DNA of 64,000 nucleotides from Thermoplasma sp. (GCF_008709555.1 NZ_VYIJ01000001.1:24809-88808); one strand, 5' to 3'. Shown: positions 17,352 through 26,353, numbered from the stretch's first letter. Numbers and translations: made by a program. The notes: generated by a model from the sequence alone, not told the origin.

Positions 17352-17464
17352 ATCCTGAACATCCCCTGTGAATAATTAATTCTTTTGTTTGAGATCGTCC
17401 AACGATGATGGAATGCCATGGACTTCTTCCGGGATATCTAAGATCATGGACAATACCATAAATC

Positions 17465-18574
17465 TCAGTATGTGTCGCTGCCGGGATAATGATCGTGAAC
17501 CCTCCCATAGATGTCGATCTTAATATTGAAGGGACCCACATCATCTGCGGCAACAACGTGGTGGCAATGGTCGCATTCGAGATTCATGTTATCCCTAACA
17601 TGAAAGACTATACCACCGCACTCAGGGCACGAGCTCCTTATGAAGAGATCTTCAGGTTTAAGTAAAGGTACATGAACTTCCCTTCTCATCTCCTGGGAAG
17701 ACCTTTCCTTTTCCTGTTCAGATCTCTGCTGCCTTATCCTCCTCTGCCTTGACTCGTTCTCCAGGAAGAGATAATATATTCCAACGGAGGCCCATGCGAA
17801 CAGGAATATTGTGAGAAGCAGCGAATAATCAGGCACTCTGGATGCAAGGACGCTCAGGAAACTCACCATGCTCATTATGAAGTTTGTCAGAATTGCCCTC
17901 ATCAGTCCAAATTTCAGGTAGATTATCGAAACCATGAATGTTGTGACGTAGGCCGATATCACGTAGTATATGTTCTGGCCAAGGATAAGGTAAATTATGG
18001 CAGCATACGTCGCAGTTCCTATGGATATGGCGCCAACAATGTTCCAGTTCAGATCCTCGCTTCTTATCAATACCCTAAGCTTCTTTGAGGCGAAGCCATA
18101 GATGAGAAGAATAATTGAGATGGGTATTATCGAGAAGATAAGCGTTTCTCCAGGTACTGAAACAAGGTAGTAGTACACCTGAATGAAGTCTGGCAATTTG
18201 TTTATGCTTGTGATGCCGTAAGACGGGTATATACTGGATATTATGAATGACAGGATGAGATCCACAAGAACGTATATTGCCAGATACCAGAAGTATCTGC
18301 CATTCGCTTTCTTCGAGAATGACGTAGTGTAATCCCTGCTGAAACTAATGAGTGAGACCATGCTGGCAAACACGAGTATGATGGAAACTGCGATCATGAA
18401 GAGGAAGAAGGGGGCCGTGGCATGGAATGAAATGAAGGCGTAATCCGAAACAGGCACCGCAGATAGATCCGGAATTTTGCGTATCATGTCCGGCAGATAG
18501 TAAAACGTGAAAGCCAGTGCAATGGCTATGCCAGCACCACCGAATATCAGGCCCGGCAGATCCTTTCTATCCAT
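17465..18574 (-). CDS. Polytopic membrane protein with C-terminal zinc ribbon
   Basis: A 369-residue protein with about eight transmembrane helices, a charged linker rich in Arg, Gln and Glu (about 280-310), then a cytoplasmic zinc ribbon CPECGG…CDHCHH near the C-terminus. I do not recognise a family. The start at 18574 (MDRKDLPGLIFGG) has a TATA-like AAATCTTA about 30 bases upstream on the minus strand. A start 9 codons earlier is possible. It is divergent from the pilin-like gene. Confidence 0.65.
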   Translation of the reverse strand: MDRKDLPGLIFGGAGIAIALAFTFYYLPDMIRKIPDLSAVPVSDYAFISFHATAPFFLFMIAVSIILVFASMVSLISFSRDYTTSFSKKANGRYFWYLAIYVLVDLILSFIISSIYPSYGITSINKLPDFIQVYYYLVSVPGETLIFSIIPISIILLIYGFASKKLRVLIRSEDLNWNIVGAISIGTATYAAIIYLILGQNIYYVISAYVTTFMVSIIYLKFGLMRAILTNFIMSMVSFLSVLASRVPDYSLLLTIFLFAWASVGIYYLFLENESRQRRIRQQRSEQEKERSSQEMRREVHVPLLKPEDLFIRSSCPECGGIVFHVRDNMNLECDHCHHVVAADDVGPFNIKIDIYGRVHDHYPGSDTY

Positions 18575-18680
18575 GATATATCGTATATTGGAAATTCGCA
18601 TTAAGATTTATCGGAATCAGTAACTGCGAAATTCGGATCAAGCGAAGCAATGATTTTAAACACACGGTCAATCTGAAAAC

Positions 18681-19139
18681 ATGCATGATAAGGCCGTTTC
18701 CCCGATCATAGCAACGATACTCCTGATCGCGATAACGGTCACGCTTGCGGCTACCTTTTACACCGAGGTGACACCATACTTTACACAGAATCAGTATTTC
18801 ACCCCTCAGGCACAGATTCAAGTGATCAGCGAAAACCATACATCTGATTACAGGTATTACATATACGTGTCATACTTTCCGGAGTCGCTTCCAATCCGTG
18901 AGGTCGATATAAGTATCATATCTAACGGCACAGACATATCAACAAATCTTGCTTCTATTTACCCTTCCTCTGTTTTTAACACATCTGGAATAAGCATGAA
19001 TATGACCATATACACCGAAGGCCAGGAATTCAACGCAGGATCTTACATATTTATAAACATATCAAGTCCAATTTCGTATCTGGCATTCGTCGATGTGGCC
19101 ACAGGATCGAATATAGTTACGTTTTCGTCCGGACAATGA
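18681..19139 (+). CDS. Type IV pilin-like exported protein
   Basis: A 152-residue protein starting MHDKAVSPIIATILLIAITV. The K-A-V-S-P-I-I-A-T-I-L-L-I-A-I-T-V-T-L-A-A-T stretch is the archaeal pilin N-terminus (processing by a FlaK/EppA/PibD-type peptidase before the hydrophobic helix). The remainder is beta-rich with several N-x-S/T sequons, as expected for an extracellular glycosylated head domain. No other pilus gene is adjacent, so it may be an orphan adhesin or pseudopilin. Confidence 0.75.
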   Translation: MHDKAVSPIIATILLIAITVTLAATFYTEVTPYFTQNQYFTPQAQIQVISENHTSDYRYYIYVSYFPESLPIREVDISIISNGTDISTNLASIYPSSVFNTSGISMNMTIYTEGQEFNAGSYIFINISSPISYLAFVDVATGSNIVTFSSGQ

Positions 19140-19178
19140 TTCGGACGACATTTATCTATTATGTTTCTATGACTTCAT

Positions 19179-20204
19179 ATGGATGTGCCTGCATATTGCA
19201 TGGTTTGCGGAAATAAGAGGAGTGGGGAAGAGCTGAGATGCAACAGATGCGGATCGCCCTTTGAGATCCGCACGGAATTCCGTTACAGGGACAGGATTGC
19301 TGACAACTTTCCCTACATAAAAAGCATCGTTTCACTTGGAGAATGCGAAACGCCGGTGTTTCATGCCGATGGTTTTGACATGAAGATCGATTACATGCTT
19401 CCAACATTCTCATACAAGGATAGGGGCAGCAGGGTCCTTATCTCACATATAGCTGACATCAGGGATTCCGAGGGTATCACGAGGATATCTGAAGATTCAT
19501 CTGGGAACGCCGGTGCCTCGATAGCCGCATACGGATCGGCTGCAGGACTGGCCGTTGACATATATGTTCCAGAGACCGTGGCCGGTAAAAAATTCTCGCA
19601 GATACAAGCATACGGGGCACACGTCATAAGGGTCAACGGCAGCAGGGAGGACGTACAGGCCGCTGCAGAGAGATCGGGCTCCTTCTACGCAAGCCATGTC
19701 CTCAGGCCAGAATTCAGGGACGGCATAAGAACGCTGGCCTATGAAATATTCAGGCAATTCGATCGGATGCCTGAGAACATATACATTCCTGTTTCGGCGG
19801 GCACGCTGCTGCTTGGGCTGTACTCCGGATTGAAGCACCTCATGGATTCTGGGGAGATAGACCATTTGCCGCGCATAATCGCCGTTCAGACCGAAGCTGT
19901 ATCTCCATTGTGTGCAAGGATCAATGGGAAAACGTACGATCCAGACAACAAGCTCTCTTCGATAGCTGACGCACTTGTCTCCAGAAGGCCGATCCTCATT
20001 GAAAAGATGCATCAGGTGATCTCCGATCACGGTAGATGCATAACCGTAGATGATGACGAGATAATGGATGCAAGAAATAAGCTTGCAAGAAAGGGTTTCC
20101 TGGTGGAATACAGCTCAGCCACTGTATATGCTGCATTCAGGAAAAAACCTTTGGAAAAAAGCCTGCTGGTTATGACTGGGTCGGGGCTGAAGAACGATTC
20201 TTGA
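19179..20204 (+). CDS. thrC: Threonine synthase
   Basis: Converts O-phosphohomoserine to threonine using PLP. An N-terminal zinc ribbon (C7, C10, C21, C24) precedes the fold-type II PLP domain, where SYKDRGS carries the cofactor lysine K80 and SSGNAGAS is the phosphate/substrate loop. 341 residues, slightly short for the class but complete. The archaeal zinc ribbon plus SYKDRG favours threonine synthase over threonine dehydratase. Its 3' end overlaps the convergent gene by 35 bases. No other threonine pathway gene is adjacent. Confidence 0.88.
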   Translation: MDVPAYCMVCGNKRSGEELRCNRCGSPFEIRTEFRYRDRIADNFPYIKSIVSLGECETPVFHADGFDMKIDYMLPTFSYKDRGSRVLISHIADIRDSEGITRISEDSSGNAGASIAAYGSAAGLAVDIYVPETVAGKKFSQIQAYGAHVIRVNGSREDVQAAAERSGSFYASHVLRPEFRDGIRTLAYEIFRQFDRMPENIYIPVSAGTLLLGLYSGLKHLMDSGEIDHLPRIIAVQTEAVSPLCARINGKTYDPDNKLSSIADALVSRRPILIEKMHQVISDHGRCITVDDDEIMDARNKLARKGFLVEYSSATVYAAFRKKPLEKSLLVMTGSGLKNDS

Positions 20205-20586
20205 CCTGTTCTTTCTTCTCCTTCTTCAGTTTCTCTATTCTCTCCTTTTCCTCTCTCACTCTTATGGCCTGCCCCACGAATTCTCCCTCGTTGGTGAGAA
20301 TTATCTTCTCACCGAGCCTCTCCTTATCCTCCATTGCAAAACCATAATCAAAGAGGTTCTTCAGAACAGCCTCAGGATCCTTAACGCCGCTCTCATTTTT
20401 GACCCTGTACAGTGGAACCTTTCCGCCATGGTTCTTTATGAACATAAGAAGCTTGACCTCATCATCGGTCATATCGTAGTTGTTCTCCAGTTTACCCTTT
20501 ATGACTGGCTTGTTGAAGGGAGAACCCTTAACCAGCACCTTAGACTCCGCCACCTCACACACCTCCTTCGATCCTTGATCGATCAT
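20170..20586 (-). CDS. Hypothetical protein with a winged-helix-like core
   Basis: A 138-residue soluble protein. Residues about 38-105 (MTDDEVKLLMFIKNHGGKVP … LKNLFDYGFAMEDKER … IILTNEG) look like a winged helix, and the C-terminus is a charged helix rich in Glu, Arg and Lys. The start at 20586 was chosen because GATATATATATC at 20614-20626 provides a TATA element about 34 bases upstream. A longer frame to 20628 would include that element. Possibly a transcription regulator, not confidently assigned. Confidence 0.6.
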   Translation of the reverse strand: MIDQGSKEVCEVAESKVLVKGSPFNKPVIKGKLENNYDMTDDEVKLLMFIKNHGGKVPLYRVKNESGVKDPEAVLKNLFDYGFAMEDKERLGEKIILTNEGEFVGQAIRVREEKERIEKLKKEKKEQVKNRSSAPTQS

Positions 20587-20784
20587 GCATATCGGCAGAG
20601 GCCGAAAATCGCATGATATATATATCAAATTTTCTTCTAAAGCCTTAAAGTTATGGATATCAGAATTGATATCGTTCGATCAAGTATTAATCTTTGCCTG
20701 TTATCAGACAGCCATATCAAAGGCATCAAAAAGAGTATATCATCTCCACATCCATCATCGTTGAAATTCAATGTTATTTTTAGT

Positions 20785-21315
20785 TCATTCCTTTCTCGTT
20801 TCATATATTATATGATCTATCATATCAAGTATGATGTCCGCCCCGATATCCTGGGCCTTTGGTGATCCTGGAAGAACGAAAACTGGTTTACCGAAGACTA
20901 TGAAAAGGTCTGCCGATGACATGTAGGCGAAAATCCCTGCCTGATCCTCACTCCTTCGCCGGAAAATCTCACCAAATCCAGGTACTTCCTTATCTGATAC
21001 CTTTCTAATCGTTACGGAGGTGAGATCGTACCTGCTCACACCTGTGCCCCCGTTGTACACGAACGCGTCGAATTCATTGAAGTCCCTGAAAAGTTCAGAA
21101 AGTATCTGCACAGGGTCATCTCTGACGATCGATCTTGATGTGCTGTATCTCTCAAAACGTTTTTCAAGTATATTTCCCGATTCATCAGTTTCTGACGTTC
21201 TTGTGCTTGACACGGTGATTATCTTTATCCTCAGGTTGTAATGGGTTTCACCATGGTGTGGTTTCTGATCCATGTTTCCATATTCCTTCCGCATAGATAT
21301 CAGTGTTGAATACAT
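20785..21315 (-). CDS. moaB: Molybdopterin adenylyltransferase-type protein MoaB
   Basis: MoaB/MogA family, which adenylates molybdopterin before metal insertion. Evidence: IKIITVSSTR start of the fold, YNGGTGVSRYDLT (the GGTG substrate motif), EVPGFGEIFRRRS and FVLPGSPKA. Starts at 21315, 21294 and 21273 are all possible. The shortest, MDQKPHHGETHYN, resembles archaeal MoaB N-termini best. It is divergent from moaC across about 45 bases, so the molybdenum-cofactor genes share a control region. Confidence 0.87.
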   Translation of the reverse strand: MYSTLISMRKEYGNMDQKPHHGETHYNLRIKIITVSSTRTSETDESGNILEKRFERYSTSRSIVRDDPVQILSELFRDFNEFDAFVYNGGTGVSRYDLTSVTIRKVSDKEVPGFGEIFRRRSEDQAGIFAYMSSADLFIVFGKPVFVLPGSPKAQDIGADIILDMIDHIIYETRKE

Positions 21316-21360
21316 GGATCCGGATCAAAAAGCTAAATCCCTTCAACACATGCAAGATAT

Positions 21361-21792
21361 ATGATCAACATCTCGGAAAAGGCAATCAGTTCCAGAACTG
21401 CCACGGCGAAGGGCAGGATACACCTGAAGAAATCTACGGTGCAGGCCATCAGGGACAGAAAGGTGAAAAAAGGCGACGTACTCGAGGTGAGCAGGGTTGT
21501 TGGTACGCAGCACGCAAAGGACACATTTCTGCAGATACCATACTGCCACAACATACCGATAGAGGGTGTGGATGTGGATTTCGTCGTAGGAGATGATTAT
21601 GTAGAGGTTTCGTGCACGCTAACAACTACCTATAAGACGGGGATAGAGATGGAAGCCATAAGCTGCGTGTCCGGAGCTCTGATCAATATATGGGATATGG
21701 TCAAGTATCTTGAAAAGGATGAGGGCGGGAACTATCCAGAGACCAGGATCGAGGATATACACGTTGTTGAGAAGAGGAAAACGCCCATCTGA
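21361..21792 (+). CDS. moaC: Cyclic pyranopterin monophosphate synthase MoaC
   Basis: Second enzyme of molybdenum cofactor synthesis, acting on the product of MoaA. 143 residues with the family signatures IPYCHNIPIEGVDVDF and KTGIEMEAISCVSGALINIWDMVK, then KDEGGNYPETRIEDIHVVEK. The start at 21361 (MINISEKAISSRTA) has AAAGCTAAATC around 21328-21339 at the expected TATA spacing. Divergent from moaB. moaA is not in this window. Confidence 0.95.
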   Translation: MINISEKAISSRTATAKGRIHLKKSTVQAIRDRKVKKGDVLEVSRVVGTQHAKDTFLQIPYCHNIPIEGVDVDFVVGDDYVEVSCTLTTTYKTGIEMEAISCVSGALINIWDMVKYLEKDEGGNYPETRIEDIHVVEKRKTPI

Positions 21793-21918
21793 ATGGATCA
21801 TAATATTTTTTTCGAAAATGCTTGAAAAATGCCATTCATAGCAATAAGACTATATATAGCAAAGTGCTCTGTTTTTTAGGCAAAATGGGCTGTTTGTAGC
21901 ACATATTGTCAGCAACCC

Positions 21919-21927
21919 ATATATATT
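21919..21927 (+). promoter_or_regulatory. TATA box for the radical SAM gene
   Basis: ATATATATT centred 23-24 bases before the ATG at 21946. A second TATATATAG at about 21851-21859 lies further upstream in the same 150-base intergenic region. Confidence 0.45.
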
Positions 21928-21945
21928 CTGATGAATTATTGAGAT

Positions 21946-23535
21946 ATGAAAGTTTTACTGATAAAGCCACTTAACCCAACCGGCAGCGGATATACCACAA
22001 AATTTGGTTTTCTGCCGACTCCACTTGGTCTTCAGGTGCTCGCAGCCCAGGCTAGGGTCATAGGCATCAATGATGTTAGAATAGTGGACATGGAGGCAGA
22101 CAATCTGACCCTCGATCAGATGGTTGAATATGTGGCAAAATGGAGACCAGATGTTATCGGAATAACACTGCATGCAACCGCTGCCCATGCATTCTCTCAG
22201 GATCTTGCGAAACGCATAAAGGCGATATACGATCCTCTCATAGTTGCCGGTGGGCATCAGGCAACGTTTGTACCCGGCGAGCTTCTTGACAACGGTTTCG
22301 ATGTCATAGTTCTTGGAGAGGGAGACGAGACGTTCAGAGATGTGTTGGAGCATTACAGGGAGAACATGGATTTCTCCGATGTACCAGGCATAATATTCAA
22401 GATGGGATCTATGAAGATCAGGACGGAGAAAAGAGAGCTCATAGACGATCTGGACAGGCTCCCCATCCCGGCATTTGATCTCGTAGAGAAGGAGAGATAC
22501 ACATTCAAGGTTTTCGGCGAGGGCAGCGTCGCCACGGTTGAAACGGCAAGGGGATGCCCGTATGCATGCGATTTCTGCTCCGTGACGCCAACTTGGGGAA
22601 ACAAGTGGAGGAACAAATCAAACGAACGCATAATGGAGGAACTTCGCATAGTCAAAAAACTGGGCTATAAATGGGTATTCTTCACGGATGACATATTCGT
22701 GGTATACCCCAACGTTGAGCAGCGATCCGATCTTTTCGACAGGATAATTCAGGAGGATCTGGATCTGAAATTCATAGTTCAGATGCGGGCCGACGTTACA
22801 TCGAAGAATCCTGATCTCATAAGGAAGGCAAGCAGGGCAGGGCTCACCATAGCTTTTCTCGGAATAGAATCCGGAAGCGAGGAGGTGCTGAAGGCGATGC
22901 ACAAGGGAATAATGACCTCGGCCTCGGTCAACGCAGTCAGGGTTCTGAACCAGAATAACGTTGTCGTCCTTGGAGGTATGATGCTTGGCGCTCCGTACGA
23001 AAGCCTAAGAGATATGCTTAAGACCATAAAGTTCTCCAGGGTTCTTGCAAGGGCAGGTATAGATGCCATCCAGATAAGCACATACACGCCGCTTCCGGGT
23101 ACAAGGATATTCCTGGATGCGCTCAAGAAGGGGGGCATATTCACCCTCGATTGGTCTAGATATGATATACTGACGCCTGTCGCGAAAACGAAGGTCAATC
23201 CTGCGATAATCCAGGCCCTCACGGCTTACGGCTACTACTCATTCTACGCCTACAAGTGGCTCCATGACAGACTGCACGAAGTTAAGGCCATCGGCTTCAA
23301 GGATCAGATAATGATGAATGCCCAGAGGTTCATAGTCAGAATGATGCCATCATATGTCAAGGACATATTCAAGCTTCCGTCTGACATACTGAAAACCGCC
23401 ATCATGTACAGGGACGGGATGAAGAAGAAGATAGTGTCGGATGATCGCGTGAGAGAACTAATTGCGGACTCAAGTTCCATTGTGTACAGGGAAACAGACG
23501 TAAAAAATCCATACTTTAAAATAAAAACAGAGTGA
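21946..23535 (+). CDS. B12-binding-domain radical SAM protein (GDGT ring synthase-like candidate)
   Basis: A 529-residue enzyme: an N-terminal cobalamin-binding Rossmann domain (about 1-140; RPDVIGITLHATAAH, LIVAGGHQATF, IVLGEGDET), a radical SAM barrel with C204, C208 and C211 in RGCPYACDFCSV, and a C-terminal helical region containing YYSFYAYKWLHDR. The DxHxxG base-off motif is absent, as in many of this class. Architecture and length match archaeal enzymes that modify unactivated carbons, including the Grs proteins that form cyclopentane rings in GDGT lipids. Thermoplasma makes ringed GDGTs, so this is a reasonable candidate. The exact reaction is not proven by sequence. Confidence 0.8.
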   Translation: MKVLLIKPLNPTGSGYTTKFGFLPTPLGLQVLAAQARVIGINDVRIVDMEADNLTLDQMVEYVAKWRPDVIGITLHATAAHAFSQDLAKRIKAIYDPLIVAGGHQATFVPGELLDNGFDVIVLGEGDETFRDVLEHYRENMDFSDVPGIIFKMGSMKIRTEKRELIDDLDRLPIPAFDLVEKERYTFKVFGEGSVATVETARGCPYACDFCSVTPTWGNKWRNKSNERIMEELRIVKKLGYKWVFFTDDIFVVYPNVEQRSDLFDRIIQEDLDLKFIVQMRADVTSKNPDLIRKASRAGLTIAFLGIESGSEEVLKAMHKGIMTSASVNAVRVLNQNNVVVLGGMMLGAPYESLRDMLKTIKFSRVLARAGIDAIQISTYTPLPGTRIFLDALKKGGIFTLDWSRYDILTPVAKTKVNPAIIQALTAYGYYSFYAYKWLHDRLHEVKAIGFKDQIMMNAQRFIVRMMPSYVKDIFKLPSDILKTAIMYRDGMKKKIVSDDRVRELIADSSSIVYRETDVKNPYFKIKTE

Positions 23536-23550
23536 AACAAAATATTTATT

Positions 23551-23584
23551 AATGTATGACGTTTATTTATAGCAATGTATGACG
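23551..23584 (+). repeat. Direct repeat duplicating the start region of the vWA gene
   Basis: AATGTATGACG occurs at 23551-23561 and again at 23574-23584, where it contains the start codon at 23575. Each copy is preceded by a TATA-like stretch (AATATTTATT; TTTATTTATA). The first copy opens a frame of only six codons. It looks like a small local duplication of promoter plus start. Confidence 0.5.
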
Positions 23585-24408
23585 CGGAGATAAGCAGGAG
23601 GAATCCGGGCCTCTTCATCTTTCTCATCGACCAGTCCAGATCGATGATAAGAAAGATGGCAGGTGGCAGTGAGTCCAAGGCAAAGGAGGCAGCTGATGCA
23701 ATAAACAGACAGATTGGTGAGCTCATAATGCGCTGCACCAAGAACGATGGTGTCCGTGATTATTTCTACGTTGGTGTCATAGGTTATGGCGGGGAGAAGG
23801 GAAAGGCTTCCTATCTCCTGGACGGTGAGGTGGTTCCGGTTTCCAGGCTGGCAGAAAATCCGCTCAGGACTGAGAAGAGGATGATGAAGGTACCCGACGG
23901 ATCCGGTGGAACAGCGGACGTTGAATATGAATTTGGGGTTTGGTTCGAACCGGTTGCCAACAGCGATACTCCCATGGTACGGGCGATGAACATGGCAAAG
24001 GAGGCCATAGAAAGCTGGATAAGCGAACACCCATCATCCTATCCACCCATAGTGATCAACATAACCGATGGGCAGTCGACGGACGGAGACCCGTATCCTG
24101 TTGCCCAGTCCATCATGGAGATGGAGACAGAGGACGGAAACCCATTGATATGGAACTGCCATGTTTCCACTGAGAACTCAGCTCCACTGTCATTTCCGTA
24201 TTCCGAAAACCAGCTGCCGAACGATATGTATGCCAGGTCTCTGTTCAAGATGTCCAGCGTGCTTCCAACCAAGTACATAAATTACGCAATTGAGACGTTT
24301 CCCGACATAAAGGATGGTTCAAGATCCTACGTGTTCAACGCTCAGCTTGAGCAGATGATCGAATTCATAGACATAGGAACAAGAGGCGCCATAAGTTCAA
24401 TGGAATGA
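23575..24408 (+). CDS. von Willebrand factor A domain protein (TerY-like)
   Basis: A 277-residue intracellular vWA protein. The MIDAS metal site is shown by DQSRS at 19-23 after FIFLI, with NITDGQSTDGDPYPVA supplying the third loop. No signal peptide or membrane helix is visible. It is followed after 4 bases by a PP2C-type phosphatase and then, convergently, by a membrane-linked kinase, the gene set seen in TerY-P phosphorylation triads. Probably a binding scaffold regulated by, or regulating, the kinase/phosphatase pair. Confidence 0.82.
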   Translation: MYDAEISRRNPGLFIFLIDQSRSMIRKMAGGSESKAKEAADAINRQIGELIMRCTKNDGVRDYFYVGVIGYGGEKGKASYLLDGEVVPVSRLAENPLRTEKRMMKVPDGSGGTADVEYEFGVWFEPVANSDTPMVRAMNMAKEAIESWISEHPSSYPPIVINITDGQSTDGDPYPVAQSIMEMETEDGNPLIWNCHVSTENSAPLSFPYSENQLPNDMYARSLFKMSSVLPTKYINYAIETFPDIKDGSRSYVFNAQLEQMIEFIDIGTRGAISSME

Positions 24409-24412
24409 ACGG

Positions 24413-25108
24413 ATGATAAGCGTATTCCACTACCATCAGCCAAAGCTTGGAAACAGCGAGAGCGAGTATGAGGATGCGTTTTCCTATGATGTCGGCAGAG
24501 GTCTTTTCGCCATGGCTGATGGTTCATCCGAATCTGTGTTTTCCAATGAATGGGCGAAGTCTCTTGTCGATACCTTCGTATCCGGAAAGCACGATATGAA
24601 GCTGGACGATATGGTGGAGACTGCGCTTGGCATGTGGCGATCGAAGCTCCCATGGAGCAACATGAAATGGTTTGTGAAGAACAAGATAGCAAGAGGTTCC
24701 ATGTCAACATTCCTTGGGCTGGAGATTCAGGACGGTGGATTCAAGTCCGTTGCAGTGGGCGATACGTGCCTCTTCATAATAACCCCAGAGGGCATGAAGA
24801 GCTTTCCGATAAAAAATGCATCAGAATTTGGGAACACGCCGAAGCTCATATGGACCGGCAACCCCCTCCTGAGGACGAGGCGATCCGTGAAGTGGGCAAA
24901 CTACATGGAGGGCAGATTATCCGAAAGCGATATCCTGATCATGGCCACGGATTCACTGGCACACTGGATGATCAGCAGGGCTAAGCAGAGCCCATGGAAG
25001 ATGCTGATTGATCATTCCGAAAATGAGGGCGAATTGATAAGCGGTCTGATAAATTCAGGTGAGATGAAGAACGATGATGTTACATTCGCAGTCATCTCGC
25101 TGAGATAG
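24413..25108 (+). CDS. PP2C-family serine/threonine phosphatase
   Basis: A 231-residue metal-dependent phosphatase of the PP2C type. Motif 1 is SEYEDAFSYD, motif 2 is LFAMADGSSE (the DG metal site), then GSMSTFLGLE, VGDTCLFI, ILIMATDSLAHWM, and the C-terminal MKNDDVTFAVISL carrying the last metal aspartate pair. It is co-transcribed with the vWA gene. Its last 17 bases overlap the convergent kinase gene. Likely the antagonist of that kinase. Confidence 0.84.
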   Translation: MISVFHYHQPKLGNSESEYEDAFSYDVGRGLFAMADGSSESVFSNEWAKSLVDTFVSGKHDMKLDDMVETALGMWRSKLPWSNMKWFVKNKIARGSMSTFLGLEIQDGGFKSVAVGDTCLFIITPEGMKSFPIKNASEFGNTPKLIWTGNPLLRTRRSVKWANYMEGRLSESDILIMATDSLAHWMISRAKQSPWKMLIDHSENEGELISGLINSGEMKNDDVTFAVISLR

Positions 25109-26321
25109 CTTTCCGCAGATCTATGCCCCTATCGCTTGAGGATCCCAGGGCTTTTATCATCATGGAGGCAAGCTTCCATGATTTTCCACCCATGGACTTT
25201 ATGTAAGCGAATACCTCTGACTTTTCCGGATTGAGGAAATCGGCCTTTCTGAAAAGAAGGGCGTCTGGATCGTCACCGTTGAACTTCCACGCCTCCGGCC
25301 TCAATGAAAGCACGTATAGTGAGGTATATATGACAAGCGCGGAGAAGTCATCCATATTCTCTGAGAAGTCCGATGGCTTCCTGTCAGGTCTCTGGAAGTT
25401 TTCGTGCCCGTTCTCGCTGGACGGCATATTCTTCAGAGCAGGGACGTACATGCCATCGTAGTCCACGAATATGACCCTCCCGTTGCTTATCAGTATGTTA
25501 TCGCAGGAGAGATCGCCATGCGCCATCTTGTTCATCTTGAGTTCCATCACCATGTTCAGGAATTCACCAGCTATCCTCCTTATCTCTCTTCCATTGTCTA
25601 TATTCTTCTTCAGAAAGGTATACAGGGAATCGCCATCCACCCAGTCCATCTTAAGCACGGGATAGTAAAGAGAGGGATCCTTCATGGTCCTCACACCATT
25701 CTCTATGTATTCGAAGTGAACGATGCATGGTATATTCTTCCCCTGGAGATGTCTACCAATTTCGAAGTAACGCCTATGGAGATCTGAACCCTTAGTGAAG
25801 CATTTTATTGCGTAATAAGCCCCGTTATTCTCAAGCTTGAATATTATTCCATAATTTCCCGAAGAGTAGATGGTGTTTCCGGCCATCTTAACGTTTGGGT
25901 TCCTTATTATTCTGTAACCGCTAAGTTCTCCGGACAGGGAATAGGATGGATTCTGAAAAGCCTGCGCATAATCGAATTGGCTTGGCCATTTCCTGATCTC
26001 TCTGAATGTAACGGTTTCTTCTGATTTTTCAGGCTGCACCCTCTCATGAATGGCCTCTTCCTTCTGATCGGTAACTTCGGACTTTTCTGATTTCACCTCG
26101 ACGGTGAAGTAGGATGATACGAATATGTAGGCAAATACTGCAGCTATAATGATGATAAGATACAGAATTATATGGGTTGATGCCGCGATCGCCAGAAGTT
26201 CAAACCTTGCAGGTGCAAGGATAAAATAGCCTGCGTCCATATAGGCGACGAAGACATATACCGCAGTAAACATGGATACAACCGAACCGAAAAGTGCTGC
26301 GATCCTTACCTGCGGTCTCAA
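25092..26321 (-). CDS. Membrane-anchored Ser/Thr protein kinase-like protein
   Basis: A 409-residue protein with two N-terminal transmembrane helices (about 7-29 and 41-71), a charged linker, and a protein-kinase-like domain from about residue 135. Visible catalytic elements: YYAIK with K173, catalytic loop MAHGDLSCDNIL with D270 (HGDL replaces HRDL), and VDYDG with D287 in place of DFG. All essential residues are present, so it should be active. It is convergent with, and overlaps, the PP2C gene and completes a vWA/phosphatase/kinase triad. Confidence 0.82.
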   Translation of the reverse strand: MRPQVRIAALFGSVVSMFTAVYVFVAYMDAGYFILAPARFELLAIAASTHIILYLIIIIAAVFAYIFVSSYFTVEVKSEKSEVTDQKEEAIHERVQPEKSEETVTFREIRKWPSQFDYAQAFQNPSYSLSGELSGYRIIRNPNVKMAGNTIYSSGNYGIIFKLENNGAYYAIKCFTKGSDLHRRYFEIGRHLQGKNIPCIVHFEYIENGVRTMKDPSLYYPVLKMDWVDGDSLYTFLKKNIDNGREIRRIAGEFLNMVMELKMNKMAHGDLSCDNILISNGRVIFVDYDGMYVPALKNMPSSENGHENFQRPDRKPSDFSENMDDFSALVIYTSLYVLSLRPEAWKFNGDDPDALLFRKADFLNPEKSEVFAYIKSMGGKSWKLASMMIKALGSSSDRGIDLRKAISAR

Positions 26322-26353
26322 ATCAGGAAATTAAGTTAGAATTGAATTTAAAA

